From JALHFZ01 sp963674625 (lineage in GTDB: Bacteria; Synergistota; Synergistia; Synergistales; Aminobacteriaceae), in contig CAXXXO010000002.1 of NCBI GenBank assembly GCA_963674625.2, positions 1-64,000 of the forward strand: a stretch of DNA of 64,000 nt, read 5' to 3'. Shown here in pieces: positions 1-8,355 of the stretch; position 1 is the first letter of the stretch, and every line of letters begins with the position of its first letter. The notes under the pieces are model-generated. The model searched no databases and was not told where the DNA came from. It saw only the letters and a list, made by a program, of their open reading frames with translations. The position numbers and the translations under genes are program-made.

Positions 1-300
1 ACCGTACCAGGCTTTCGTGGCGGGATTCCGCCTCAGGACCAGACCTTCGCCGTACTGTCCGCCGAAGACGATTCCCGCCTTTATCACGGATGGGAATATC
101 ACCACTCCCTTGGCCTGGGAGAGAAGATCTCCCATCGTTCCCGCGTCTTCCTGGGTGGACATTTCCTTCAGGGCCTTAATGGATTCCTGTATTCTTCCCT
201 CCACGGTGTTGGCCCGTGCAGATTCGAGGCCAATGCCGCCGATGGCGAGAAAAAGAGCGAGAACGGATGCGAGTGCTGTTTTGACAATTCTATGTCTCAT
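1..300 (-). CDS. SYLF-domain (Ysc84/DUF500) lipid-binding protein, 3' end outside window
   Basis: The first 100 codons are present; the rest lies beyond the window edge. Residues 1-30 form a signal peptide (basic start, hydrophobic stretch, ESARAN cleavage region). The region reading GVVIFPSVIKAGIVFGGQYG is typical of the start of the SYLF domain, which binds phosphoinositide-type lipids in eukaryotes and is found in exported bacterial proteins of poorly known role. The start is ATG at 298-300, with an AGGAGGG ribosome site six bases upstream on the minus strand. The gene faces away from the frameshifted gene at 486. It is probably a periplasmic or outer-membrane-associated protein; the exact ligand is unknown. 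Confidence 0.85.
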   Translation of the reverse strand, partial: MRHRIVKTALASVLALFLAIGGIGLESARANTVEGRIQESIKALKEMSTQEDAGTMGDLLSQAKGVVIFPSVIKAGIVFGGQYGEGLVLRRNPATKAWYG

Positions 301-485
301 GGTTATCCCTCCTAGTAGATTTAATTCATTTTTATAACAATATCATATTCCTAAAAAAATAGATATACCATGAATTATAATTTTTTATTTTTTTAAGAAC
401 GGAAGTGAAATAAATTGACGCACTCCACCCTTTGGGATACACTTTTTTTCGAGAAAGAGAACCGGAGAAAGAAGGGATTTACGCC
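301..485. promoter_or_regulatory. AT-rich divergent intergenic region
   Basis: This AT-rich stretch separates the leftward SYLF gene from the rightward gene at 486. Runs of A and T around 330-400 suit promoter function for both genes, but I could not assign clear -35 and -10 boxes. No open frame or RNA structure is supported here. Confidence 0.35.
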
Positions 486-1435
486 ATGGTGGACGAGGAA
501 AGAATCGACGATCTTCTCGACGAAGCTTATTCGACTGATGACGAAGCCGAAATGGAGCGTCTTGCCCGGGAAGTGCTCGAAATGGACGACGAGAACGTGG
601 AGGCGATGATCCTCCTTGCGGACGCCGGAGAATTTTCGGAAGAAAAGAATAGGCATTCTCGAAAATGCCCGGGGCATACTGTCCGACGATGTGGAGGCCC
701 TGCTTGCAAACGACGATGCTTCTTTTCTCGAGGACGACATCGGAATGCTTTATATCGCCGTTCTCCAGCGGCTTGGCTTTGCCCATTTTTTCCGAAGGGA
801 ACAACGAAGAGGCACTGGAGATCGCCCTCGAGATACAGCGGCACGATCCGAACCAGGAGACCCTGGGCAGAACCCTCTACTATACTGTCCTCCTCGATAT
901 GAAGCGGGGACTCGGAGGTACTTGAAGAAGCCCTGAAGGACGATATTGAAAGCCCTGCCATGCTTCATGCCCGGGCCATCGCCTCCTTCCGGCTCACGGG
1001 AGGAGGACCGGGGGGCCTACAGGGCGTTGTGGGGACGCCTTCGGCGCCGGCCCGGAAATTCCCTTTTATATCCTGGGGTACGCCGGTGAGCCGGGAGACG
1101 ACGCCTCCGAGGAGGAGTATGAAGACTACAATTTTGCGGTCCTCTTCGAAGACCAGTGGTCCTCCGACCCCGAGCTGATCAACTGGCTGGCCCGGGGAAC
1201 CATTCTCTTCGGCCTGACGGCATCCCTCTTTCCGGCGGAGGATGTGGAAAAGATGATGGTCCTCGCCGATGCTCTCGACATCGCTGATTCGGTGGAGGAG
1301 GCTCTTGTCAAGGTCGAGGGGAGGCCCGAATGGCCGACCCTTTCGAGAGAGGAGAAAATAGCCCGAGGCTTTGAGCCTTTTCTTGAAGGGGATCTATCTT
1401 CCCCTTGCCTCTCCCGGAAACCCTTCGGGCAGTGA
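486..1435 (+). pseudogene. TPR-like acidic protein, interrupted by about five single-base shifts
   Basis: Following the protein signal across frames gives one acidic protein that begins MVDEERIDDLLDEAYSTDD at 486 and ends at the TGA at 1433-1435. Continuity changes frame near 650, 790, 908, 1002 and 1043. Each change is a net gain of one base, several in A, T or G runs (for example the T run near 790). Helical, tetratricopeptide-like pieces such as EEALEIALEIQRHDPNQ suggest a scaffold or chaperone-like role, but the family is not certain. The regular +1 pattern, shared with the next two genes, looks more like base-calling error than slow decay. If it is an error, the product is about 315 residues. 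Confidence 0.6.
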
Positions 1436-1597
1436 ATGATCTGCCGGTCCCGTAAATCCGCAGCGTGAACCGCACTCATCAGACCCCCTGCTCCCATAAG
1501 TTTTTTTCCGGGATTCAGGGCACTTGCCCAATTGTGCCGGGGCTCCTTTGCTCTTGCCTGAAAAAACGAAATACTCTATGAACTGGAGGCCCGCAGC

Positions 1598-2201
1598 ATG
1601 CTCGAAGATCTTTCCCACCATATTCTCGATATCGCCGAGAACAGCTCCCGGCGCCGGAAGCACCGCTGTGGACATCGAATTCGACGAAGAAGGAGAATTC
1701 GTCTCCTTCTCGATTAGGGACAACGGAAAGGGGATGGACGAAAAGACCTCCCGGGCTGTTTTGAACCCTTTCGTCACAAGCAGGACGACCCGAAGGGTCG
1801 GCCTCGGCCTTCCTCTTCTGAAGCAGACGGCGGAGCTGTGCGGCGGAGCCCTCTCCCTTTCAAGCCAGCCCGGAGAAGGTACCCTCGTTGCCGCAAGCTT
1901 TCGAAAGAACTGCATCGACACCCCGCCTCCTGGGGATATCCCCTCCACCCTGGTGACCCTTCTTCTGTCCGGGACAAACATCCGGTTGAGGTACCGTCAC
2001 AGAACGGACAGGGGGGAATTTCTTCTTGACAGCGAGGAACTGAAAGCCGCTCTCGGAAGGGATTTCAGCTCCGATGTTTCGCTGCTCGGCAGCGTAAAAG
2101 AGTATATCGGCGAAAACCTGTCGGATATCGGGTGGACGCCCTATCAATATTCTTCTCCTTCCAGGACGGAGAAGGGAGTGTTCGAGGAGGAATGCAGATG
2201 A
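1598..2201 (+). pseudogene. Hydrogenase-cluster-type HATPase_c ATP-binding protein, one frameshift near 1650
   Basis: The natural start is ATG 1598, giving MLEDLSHHILDIAENSSR, the usual N terminus of the short ATPase found in HndA/NuoE-type iron hydrogenase clusters. One surplus base near 1650 moves the rest (STAVDIEFDEEGE onward) to another frame. GHKL-type ATP-site motifs are visible: the N-box-like IAENS, DNGKGMD, and RRVGLGLPLLKQ. The family has no histidine phosphorylation domain and is thought to act as a regulatory or anti-sigma-like ATPase. No hydrogenase subunit lies next to it here. The last 15 or so residues may also be out of frame, since another frame runs on to GGMQ at the next gene's start. 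Confidence 0.7.
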
Positions 2202-3022
2202 AGACGCCGGCAGAACTGGCACGGACGGCATGCGTCGTCTCGAAGGCAAAGGGGGCCCTTCCCCTGCGGAAGATGCTGCTCATGGGAATCCTTGCGGGGG
2301 CTTACATCGGTTTTCGCGGGTTGGTTTATGGTCGCCGTGACCTTCGATATGGCGGAACATCTGGGAACCGGGTTCGCGAAGCTGGTCTCCGGGGCGGCTT
2401 TCAGCGTGGGGCTCATGATGGTGGTCATCGCAGGGTCGGAGCTTTTCACGGGCAACTGCATGATGCCCATGGGGATACCTTGCGGGGTGCACCCCACTGA
2501 AACGAATCATCCGGAACTGGAGCTGGGTTTACTTCGCGAATTTTCTCGGCGGATCTCTCGTTGCGGCCTTCGTGTACTTCGCGGGGCTTGCCGACGGCGC
2601 AGCGGGAGGCAAAGCCCTCGCCATTGCGGCGGGGAAGATGGCCCTCCCGGTTTCCCAGGCCTTTTTTCGAGGAGTGCTGTGCAACTGGATCGTGGTACTC
2701 GCCGTGTGGATGATGATGGCGGCCGGGGACATCACCGGGAAAATATGGGCGGCATTTTTCCCCATCATGGCTTTCGTGGCCTCAGGATTTGAACATTCCG
2801 TGGCCAAACATGTTTTTTCTCTCCCTCAGTATGATGGTGAAGGGGAGCGCCCGGCGCGGCCTCGGCCTCGGGTCTTTCCGTAGAGGCCCTTTCCCGGATC
2901 TCCCTCGGGGGATATCTTCACAATCTCATCCCTGTCACCCTTGGAAATATTGTGGGGGGGGGCTCTTCGTGGCGGTTTTCTACTTCTTCATTTTCAAGGA
3001 AGACGTGGCGGATATCGAATAA
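2198..3022 (+). pseudogene. Formate/nitrite transporter (FNT) family channel, about five frameshifts
   Basis: ATG 2198 follows a GAGGAGG site by seven bases. The reconstructed protein runs MKTPAELARTACVVSKAK, then FAGWFMVAVTFDMAEHLG, the selectivity region GSELFTGNCMM, RNWSWVYFANFLGG, GFEHSVA-N-MFF and a last helix ending FKEDVADIE. These are hallmark FNT segments, including the NxxFL/GFEHSxAN signature. Frame changes fall near 2315, 2490, 2803, 2850 and in the nine-G run near 2955; the first four are net single-base gains, while the last is best explained by one lost G. An intact product would be a pentameric inner-membrane channel for formate or a similar anion, which suits a mixed-acid fermenter. 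Confidence 0.75.
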
Positions 3023-3050
3023 GCGAATATTCGGCCAAAGAGAGAGGACA

Positions 3051-3080
3051 TTACTTCCAGCCATTTTTTTGTGGTATAAT
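3051..3080 (+). promoter_or_regulatory. Promoter of the probable 6S RNA
   Basis: A perfect TATAAT lies at 3075-3080, with TTACTT at 3051-3056 and an 18-base spacer. Transcription would start near 3087, just ahead of the folded region. No open reading frame begins at once downstream, which is why I tie this promoter to an RNA gene. Confidence 0.6.
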
Positions 3081-3086
3081 ATGCAT

Positions 3087-3310
3087 AGATTTAAAGAACC
3101 TTGATATGACCCTGCGATGCCCGTGATCGTGATATTTGTCTTGAGCCAACACTCGAGCCTTGTCGGGCCGTCAGTTTGAGCCGGCGGAGGAGATGCTTCG
3201 GCATCGACGAAGCTGAGGTTCAGCAGGCCCCGAAACTGAAGGAACGGGTCAAGACGTTCATGACACGACATTGCGGGGAGGAACATCCAGGGGCCGGGGA
3301 AACCCGGCTC
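3087..3310 (+). ncRNA. ssrS: Probable 6S RNA (long single hairpin, terminator at 3' end)
   Basis: The region folds into one long nested hairpin. The closing stem pairs CCCTGCGATG with CATTGCGGGG (ten pairs, two of them wobble), then GTCTTGA with TCAAGAC, then CAGTTT with AAACTG, and ends in a GATGC-TTCG-GCATC tetraloop helix. The open middle between the helices resembles the promoter-mimicking bubble of 6S RNA, which binds sigma70 RNA polymerase. Its length of about 180-200 nt suits the family. A GCCGGG-GAAA-CCCGGC hairpin followed by T-rich sequence ends it near 3320. Identification rests on fold and size; no covariance search was possible, so another structured RNA cannot be excluded. Confidence 0.6.
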
Positions 3311-3322
3311 CTTTGTCTTGTA
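3293..3322 (+). terminator. Intrinsic terminator after the 6S-like RNA
   Basis: A GCCGGG stem, GAAA loop and CCCGGC stem are followed by TCCTTTGTCTT. It sits between the folded RNA and the ribosome site of the HAD gene. It probably ends the RNA while letting some transcription continue into that gene. Confidence 0.55.
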
Positions 3323-3339
3323 AAAAAGGAGGCAATTTA

Positions 3340-4317
3340 GTGGATCTCATCGTTTCTCCTCCCTTCTGGCATCCGGCCTTTTCTGAAGGATTCATCCTCG
3401 ACTGGGACGGCGTTCTCGCGGAGACAAAGCTCAACTTCACTCCCATACGGGAGAAATATTTCGAAGGCAGGTTTCTTCCCCTCATTGAAGCCGCTGCGTC
3501 CCTCTCCCCGGAAATCGCAGAGGAGCTGAACCGGGATATCCATGACCTCGAGATGGCCGGGGCCGAGACCGCTGAGGCCGTTCCCGGGGCGATGGAGCTG
3601 CTCGAATGGCTGGGAGCGGAGAAAAAGCCCTGGTGCGTCGTCTCCCGGAATTCTCTCGAGTCTATCCGTCTTGCTGCCAGGAGGTGCGGACTGCCCCTTC
3701 CCCCCGTGGTGAAGAGTCGGGACGAACCCCCTGTGAAGCCTGAGCCCGAGGCCCTGTGGAATGCGGCTCTCTCCCTCGGCGTCCCCTCTGAAAAGTGCCT
3801 CATGGTGGGAGATTTTCTCTACGACCTCGTGGGTGCCCGGAGAGCAGGAATGAGGGCCGTCCTGGTCCAGAGGCCCCGGGCGGAATGGAAGCACTGGGCG
3901 GATGTCTCCTTCGACAGGATGACTGATTTTGCAGCCTCCCTCAAGGCCCCTGAACCCCTGGTTCCGTGGGAATATGCCTCTCTTGCGGAAGAGCGGGGAA
4001 GGGAAAAACTGTCTGAGACCGCAGGACGGGGAGTTCTTCTCCCGGGAAAAGATCCCCTGATTCTCAGAAAAGCTTTTTCCCTTGCGGAGCGGGGCATCCT
4101 GCATTTTGCCCTGGAGGATGAAGGTTCCCTCTCTCCTGAACAATGGAAAAACCTTCCGGGCATACCTCCTTCCCTTCTCGATCAGCCTGCGGGAATTGCT
4201 CTGGCATCGCTGCTGCGCTTCCGTTTTCCCCTGGCGGAGATCCACTCTTTCGGAGAAGGAGGCTCATTTCTGAGAGAGGGAAAAGAACTCGACCGGCTGA
4301 TCGGAAACGTCCCATGA
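3340..4317 (+). CDS. HAD-superfamily hydrolase (phosphoglycolate-phosphatase-like) with C-terminal extension
   Basis: 325 residues. GTG 3340 is chosen because AAAAGGAGG ends seven bases upstream; a longer reading would run into the RNA gene. Motif I is LDWDGVLAET (catalytic D21 and D23), the motif II region is CVVSRNS, and motif IV is MVGDFLYDLVGARRAG. An alpha-helical cap lies between motifs I and II. HAD phosphatases hydrolyse small phosphate esters by way of an aspartyl-phosphate. The last ~110 residues extend beyond a standard phosphatase and are not recognised. The stop overlaps the start of rarA (ATGA), so the two are translationally coupled. The substrate is unknown; phosphoglycolate or a sugar phosphate is possible. 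Confidence 0.85.
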   Translation: MDLIVSPPFWHPAFSEGFILDWDGVLAETKLNFTPIREKYFEGRFLPLIEAAASLSPEIAEELNRDIHDLEMAGAETAEAVPGAMELLEWLGAEKKPWCVVSRNSLESIRLAARRCGLPLPPVVKSRDEPPVKPEPEALWNAALSLGVPSEKCLMVGDFLYDLVGARRAGMRAVLVQRPRAEWKHWADVSFDRMTDFAASLKAPEPLVPWEYASLAEERGREKLSETAGRGVLLPGKDPLILRKAFSLAERGILHFALEDEGSLSPEQWKNLPGIPPSLLDQPAGIALASLLRFRFPLAEIHSFGEGGSFLREGKELDRLIGNVP

Positions 4318-5591
4318 CACTTCCCCCAACCCGGTGGGAGGTCCCCCTTGCCGAGCGGATGCGCCCCCGGACCCTCGATGAATTCGCCGGGCAGGCCCAT
4401 CTTCTCGGCCCCGATGCGCCCCTTCGAAGAAATATCGAGTCCGGCAGCGTGCCCAGCTGCGTTCTGTACGGTCCTCCAGGCGTGGGGAAGACGACCCTCG
4501 TCCGCCTGCTCGCCTCAGCCACCGACCGGGAGATCCTCGAGATCAACGCGGTTTCAGCCAAGGTCTCCGAGCTTCGGGAGGTCGTCGCCCAGGCGGCCAA
4601 TCTCAAGATCCTCCGGGCGGGGCATTCGGCCATCGCCTTCGTGGATGAACTTTATCATTTCAACAAGACCCAGCAGAACGCCCTCCTACCCTCCGTGGAA
4701 AAGGGTGACCTGATCCTCGTGGGTACCACCACCGAAAATCCATGGTTCGAGATCAACAAGACCCTCCTGTCCCGTATGGTCGTCTTTGAACTCTACCCCC
4801 TGCCGCAGAAGGATCTGATTCTACTTCTCGAAAGGGCTCTCGCCGACGCCGAGCGGGGACTGGGAACCCTGCGTCTCGAGGGGGAGGAGGGGGCACTCCG
4901 CCTTCTCGCCTCCATGTCGGGGGGAGATGCCCGCCAGGCCCTGACCCGCCTCGACTTCGCGGCCGGTTCCATAGCCGCCCGGGGAGGCTCTCTTCTGACG
5001 GAGGAGGCCGTGAGAGAATCCCTTCCCCTTGCGGCGGTTCGCTACGACAAAGCCTCGGATGACCACTACGCGATCATTTCTGCCCTCATCAAGAGCATCC
5101 GCGGCTCTGACCCAGACGCAGCAGTCTACTGGCTCGCCCGGCTGCTCGCCGGGGGAGAGGATCTCCGCTTCATCTGCCGCCGCCTTCTCATCTCAGCTGC
5201 CGAGGACATCGGTCTTGCCGACCCCCAGGCTCTCGTGGTCGCCTCCGCCGCGGCCCAGGCCGTGGACATGACGGGGCTGCCCGAGGCGAGGATCATTCTC
5301 TCGGAAGCCGTACTCTACCTCTCCGCCGCTCCCAAGAGCAACAGCGCCTACATGGCGGTGAACGAGGCGGAAAAAGCCATAAACAAGGGAGACCTCCAGG
5401 AGGTCCCCTTTCATCTGAAGCCCTCAGGTTCGGGGTATCTCTACCCCCATTCCGACCCTCGCCACTGGGTTCCCCAGCAGTACATGGAATCTCAGCGCCG
5501 TTTCTGGTTCCCCGGAGAACTCGGCGAAGAAAAGACAATGGCGGAGCGGCTGCAGAAATTCTGGAGGCGCTTCAGGGATCAGCCCAGGTAG
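4314..5591 (+). CDS. rarA: Replication-associated recombination protein RarA (MgsA), AAA+ ATPase
   Basis: 425 residues, the usual size for RarA/MgsA/WRNIP1. Walker A is GPPGVGKT at residues 53-60. The Walker B region reads FVDELYHFNKTQQNALLP, where most homologues have DEIHRFNK; the Arg-to-His change is unusual but the acidic pair is kept. Sensor 1 is GTTTENPWFEIN and sensor 2 is GGDARQALTRLD. The C-terminal tetramerisation region (YKHP/YLYPHSDPRHWVPQQY type) is complete. The protein acts at stalled replication forks on ssDNA gaps. It starts inside the stop of the upstream HAD gene and ends 14 bases before a convergent gene. Confidence 0.95.
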   Translation: MTLPPTRWEVPLAERMRPRTLDEFAGQAHLLGPDAPLRRNIESGSVPSCVLYGPPGVGKTTLVRLLASATDREILEINAVSAKVSELREVVAQAANLKILRAGHSAIAFVDELYHFNKTQQNALLPSVEKGDLILVGTTTENPWFEINKTLLSRMVVFELYPLPQKDLILLLERALADAERGLGTLRLEGEEGALRLLASMSGGDARQALTRLDFAAGSIAARGGSLLTEEAVRESLPLAAVRYDKASDDHYAIISALIKSIRGSDPDAAVYWLARLLAGGEDLRFICRRLLISAAEDIGLADPQALVVASAAAQAVDMTGLPEARIILSEAVLYLSAAPKSNSAYMAVNEAEKAINKGDLQEVPFHLKPSGSGYLYPHSDPRHWVPQQYMESQRRFWFPGELGEEKTMAERLQKFWRRFRDQPR

Positions 5592-5605
5592 CCGGATCGA
5601 TTCCC

Positions 5606-6400
5606 TCAGCGCAAAACTGCCGAGGCCGCACGGCCGATATATTCCTTTGCCGCCGCCGCCGTATGGAGAAAGGCGGAGGCGGAGGGAAGGAAATCCATGG
5701 GAGTGAACTGCCCCTCGTCTTCCAGCATCCCGGATGAGAGGGGGAGGATCTCCATATCGGAAAGAAAACGCTCTGCCTCCTCCAGGGCCCGCTTCAGATG
5801 ATAGGCTGTCGTTACTACAATGACCCGCTCGGCTCCGGCTTCCCGAAGCAGGGGAGCGGAGCGTTCGAGGTTTTCTCCCGTCGTCCTCGATGTCCCCTCC
5901 ACGATAAGTGGACGCCGGAAGGAAAGTGCATCGGCGGTCCTTCGAACCATTTCCTCGATTTCCCCGGGGGAAGCTTTCTCCGGGTACCCTCCCGAATAGA
6001 CCAACGGACATTTGAGGCGTTCCGCAGCGGCACATCCCGCGACGAATCGCTGCAGGGTCTCCGCTCCCATGGCGAACTTCATGGTTCCTTCGCCCATCCG
6101 CCTCGCCTCGACTCCCCCTGCGAGGACGAGAACAGCCGTCCTCTTTTCCGGATCGGGGAGGTCAAAGGAAAACCCCTTTTCGAGAGGAGAGAGGACGAGC
6201 TTGGCGAAGGCCGGAATGGACAGGAGAAAAAGCACAAGGGCGAGGAAGAGGGCGAAGCCGGCGGGGGTCAATCGCCGCCTTCCCGGATTTCGGCGGTTGA
6301 GGTGAAAATAGAGGGAAGCGGCAAGGCAGAAAAGAACCAGGCACCCCGGCAGGGTGACGAAAGCGCCTGCGGTCTTGTAGAGAAAATAAGAAAGGGTCAT
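5606..6400 (-). CDS. YdcF-family (DUF218) membrane-anchored protein, SanA/ElyC type
   Basis: 264 residues. Two N-terminal membrane helices (about residues 10-30 and 45-65) precede a cytoplasmic or periplasmic DUF218 domain. Domain markers are VLVLAGGVEARRMGEG, PLVYSGGYPEKASPGE, EGTSRTTGENLERSAPLL and VIVVTTAYHLKRAL. ElyC and SanA in enteric bacteria affect cell envelope integrity and lipid-carrier use, but their reaction is unresolved. The gene is convergent with rarA and shares its direction with the GntR gene upstream, separated by 13 bases. A start further in is not favoured because residues 1-30 form a good first helix. Confidence 0.85.
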   Translation of the reverse strand: MTLSYFLYKTAGAFVTLPGCLVLFCLAASLYFHLNRRNPGRRRLTPAGFALFLALVLFLLSIPAFAKLVLSPLEKGFSFDLPDPEKRTAVLVLAGGVEARRMGEGTMKFAMGAETLQRFVAGCAAAERLKCPLVYSGGYPEKASPGEIEEMVRRTADALSFRRPLIVEGTSRTTGENLERSAPLLREAGAERVIVVTTAYHLKRALEEAERFLSDMEILPLSSGMLEDEGQFTPMDFLPSASAFLHTAAAAKEYIGRAASAVLR

Positions 6401-6413
6401 TCGTCCGTCCGTC

Positions 6414-7094
6414 TCAATCGAAGGAAACTGATCGCCTTGCGTGATTCTGCAGGTAAGAAAGGAGCCCTTCCTTGCTGACGGTGATATGCCTTTGCGTCTC
6501 CTCTGCCGCCTTTGCGGCGTCCCCGGCGATCAGCGCGTCGATGATCGCCAGGTGCCCTGCGGTGAAAGCGGTGATGGGAGAGCGCTCCACGGAGAATGGG
6601 CGGCAGAGGTTGATCAGATCTGAAATATTGTTCAGCATCAGAGCGAGAAATCGGTTGGTCCCCGACTCGTAAAGAGCGGAGTGAAATTTCCGGTCTTCCT
6701 TCACGTATTCCGAAACGGGGGTCTGGTCCGTCATGGAGGCGAAGACCGAACGAAAGCGCCTGAGCTCCTCAACAGGGGGATCTATGCTTACGTTTTCCAC
6801 GGCCAGGGTTTCAAGGGCTATCCGAAGCTCATAGAGATCGGAGGCGTCCTTGACGCTCGGCAGGGTGACGAAGGCCCCCTTCCTCGGGGACAAGGTGACA
6901 AGGCCGGTCTGGGCCAGCTGCCGGATCGCTTCCCGAACCGGGGTACGGGAAACAGCCATCTGTTCCGCAAGCTCGATTTCAGAAAGCTTCGAGCCCGGGG
7001 AAAGGACCCCGTCTACAATGGCCTCCCGGAGTTTTTCGTAGACAATCTGACGCAGCCCCTGGTTCGCAGCGGGAGAAAGAGATTTTTTTTCCAT
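6414..7094 (-). CDS. GntR-family transcriptional regulator with FCD domain
   Basis: 226 residues. The N terminus is a winged helix-turn-helix: KLREAIVDGVLSPGSKLSE, then EQMAVSRTPVREAIRQLAQ. The C terminus is an all-helical FCD ligand domain with metal-site-type residues in RKFHSALYESG and FTAGHLAIIDA. FCD regulators usually sense small carboxylates or sugar acids. The start at 7094 is chosen for GGGAGGAG seven bases upstream; a further ATG at 7115 lacks one. A TATAAT and an AT-rich inverted repeat lie just upstream, so self-regulation is plausible. Neighbouring genes do not reveal the effector. Confidence 0.88.
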   Translation of the reverse strand: MEKKSLSPAANQGLRQIVYEKLREAIVDGVLSPGSKLSEIELAEQMAVSRTPVREAIRQLAQTGLVTLSPRKGAFVTLPSVKDASDLYELRIALETLAVENVSIDPPVEELRRFRSVFASMTDQTPVSEYVKEDRKFHSALYESGTNRFLALMLNNISDLINLCRPFSVERSPITAFTAGHLAIIDALIAGDAAKAAEETQRHITVSKEGLLSYLQNHARRSVSFD

Positions 7095-7113
7095 GGTCAA
7101 ACTCCTCCCATAC

Positions 7114-7132
7114 AATATAGGTACATATTATA
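7114..7132 (-). promoter_or_regulatory. -10 box and inverted repeat upstream of the GntR gene
   Basis: TATAAT is read on the minus strand at 7127-7132. An inverted repeat AATAT-N6-ATATT spans 7114-7129 and overlaps it. FCD-type regulators often bind AT-rich palindromes in their own promoters, so this is a candidate autoregulatory site. Confidence 0.4.
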
Positions 7133-7173
7133 CTGCATGGAAAGTGCAGGAAGAACCCCTCGGAAGAGTTCAG

Positions 7174-7731
7174 TCAGACACAGGGAGAGGAGTTTTTATT
7201 TTCACCCCTCCAGAGAAAATCGTACCAGAGAGAAAGAGCGTAGATGGCGTCGGAAAGCCGGTTGATGTAGCGGTAAATATCCTCCTCCATCTCATGATCC
7301 CGGAAGAGCTTCACGGCGCACCGCTCGGCCCTGCGGGCTACTGTCCTTGCGATATGGAGGGCCGCCCCCGGAGCGGAATCTCCGGGCCGGATAAAACGAA
7401 AATTTTTACCCGCCCGCTCTCCGGCGAGTTCCGTGATTTTCTCAAGTTTTGATATATCAGGACAGGCCAGCCCCGGATAGAGGGCGATATGCCCCATAGC
7501 TTTCCCAAGCTCCTGCTCGATAAGGCAGAGCTGCTCGCAGATCTCCGGGTATTCGCAGAGGGACCTTGCAAGCCCCACGTGGGCCTGGCATTCGTCCAGG
7601 GTGCCGTAGGTTTCCACCCGGGGATGATCCTTAGGAACCCGTTGGCCGTTCGCGAGGCTCGTCTCTCCCCGATCGCCTCCCCTGGTGGTGACCCAGACGT
7701 CCTCCGGGCCGTTCGTTTTGGATTCGTTCAT
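7174..7731 (-). CDS. PduO-type cob(I)alamin adenosyltransferase
   Basis: 185 residues. The family signature is clear: TTRGGDRGETSLANG near the N terminus (ATP binding), GTLDECQAHVG, ARRAERCAVKL and YRYINRLSDAIYALSLW. The enzyme moves the adenosyl group of ATP to cob(I)alamin to make coenzyme B12. The start at 7731 overlaps the stop of the DUF2703 gene (ATGA), suggesting coupled translation; an ATG at 7761 would overlap more and has no better ribosome site. No cobalamin riboswitch was seen upstream. The presence of this enzyme implies B12-dependent mutases or lyases elsewhere in the genome. Confidence 0.9.
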   Translation of the reverse strand: MNESKTNGPEDVWVTTRGGDRGETSLANGQRVPKDHPRVETYGTLDECQAHVGLARSLCEYPEICEQLCLIEQELGKAMGHIALYPGLACPDISKLEKITELAGERAGKNFRFIRPGDSAPGAALHIARTVARRAERCAVKLFRDHEMEEDIYRYINRLSDAIYALSLWYDFLWRGENKNSSPCV

Positions 7732-8201
7732 CGGGGACCGCATCCCGAGCAGGTTTCGCATCCTCCCGTGGAGGCGCAGTCTCCCATGGCGGAAAAGACT
7801 ATCCGGATGAGGGCATCGGTGAGAACCCCCGGAGGAAGAGCCTGGCAGGGCTCTCCTTCAATATCAAGGGTGCGGACTTCAAATGATTCTCCATCGGGGA
7901 GTACGCACCCGTCACACTGACTGTAGCTTACGGAAGCCTCGAGAACGTCCTCAATGGCCCGTTCGGTTTTCAGCCCCAGTTCAGGCCCGTAAAAAGAGAG
8001 ATAGTTCAGCTTTCCGCTGTTCTTTCGGGTGATCTCCGGAATTTCGAGGGTCTGAAGAGAAAGGGCGACATCGAGATTTGCCAGTTTGGGAGAGAGTTCC
8101 CCGACCATGGCCTGAAGCCTCCGGCTCGTCTCGCCGCAGGGGGGACATTGGGCTCCCGAGTTTGAGGCGGGAACGTAATGACGGATATAGAGAGTATTCA
8201 T
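7728..8201 (-). CDS. DUF2703 family protein (cysteine-rich, thioredoxin-fold-like)
   Basis: 157 residues. An early CPPC pair, an SQCDGC pair in the middle, and a C-terminal tail CASTGGCETCSGCGPR give the cysteine pattern of DUF2703 proteins. The function is unknown; metal or thiol chemistry is likely from the CxxC motifs. The start at ATG 8201 has GAAGGAGG nine bases upstream; a longer reading adds seven residues without a better site. It forms a two-gene unit with the adenosyltransferase. A TATAAT box on the minus strand at 8242-8247 probably drives both. Confidence 0.75.
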   Translation of the reverse strand: MNTLYIRHYVPASNSGAQCPPCGETSRRLQAMVGELSPKLANLDVALSLQTLEIPEITRKNSGKLNYLSFYGPELGLKTERAIEDVLEASVSYSQCDGCVLPDGESFEVRTLDIEGEPCQALPPGVLTDALIRIVFSAMGDCASTGGCETCSGCGPR

Positions 8202-8355
8202 ACCGTAGGACCTCCTTCTCACGAGGGTATTTTCTTTTTTTATTATACACCTGTTAAGATCGATCTTCTTTTCAGGAGGTAAAAATTATTTCCATATGTT
8301 ATAATCATGGTATGTTGATACCTATTAACTATCTTGATTGAAGGAGATGAGAAAA

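Noticed and set aside
8202..8300. Cobalamin riboswitch ahead of the adenosyltransferase unit
   Set aside because: The upstream region is under 150 bases and lacks the B12-box pattern.
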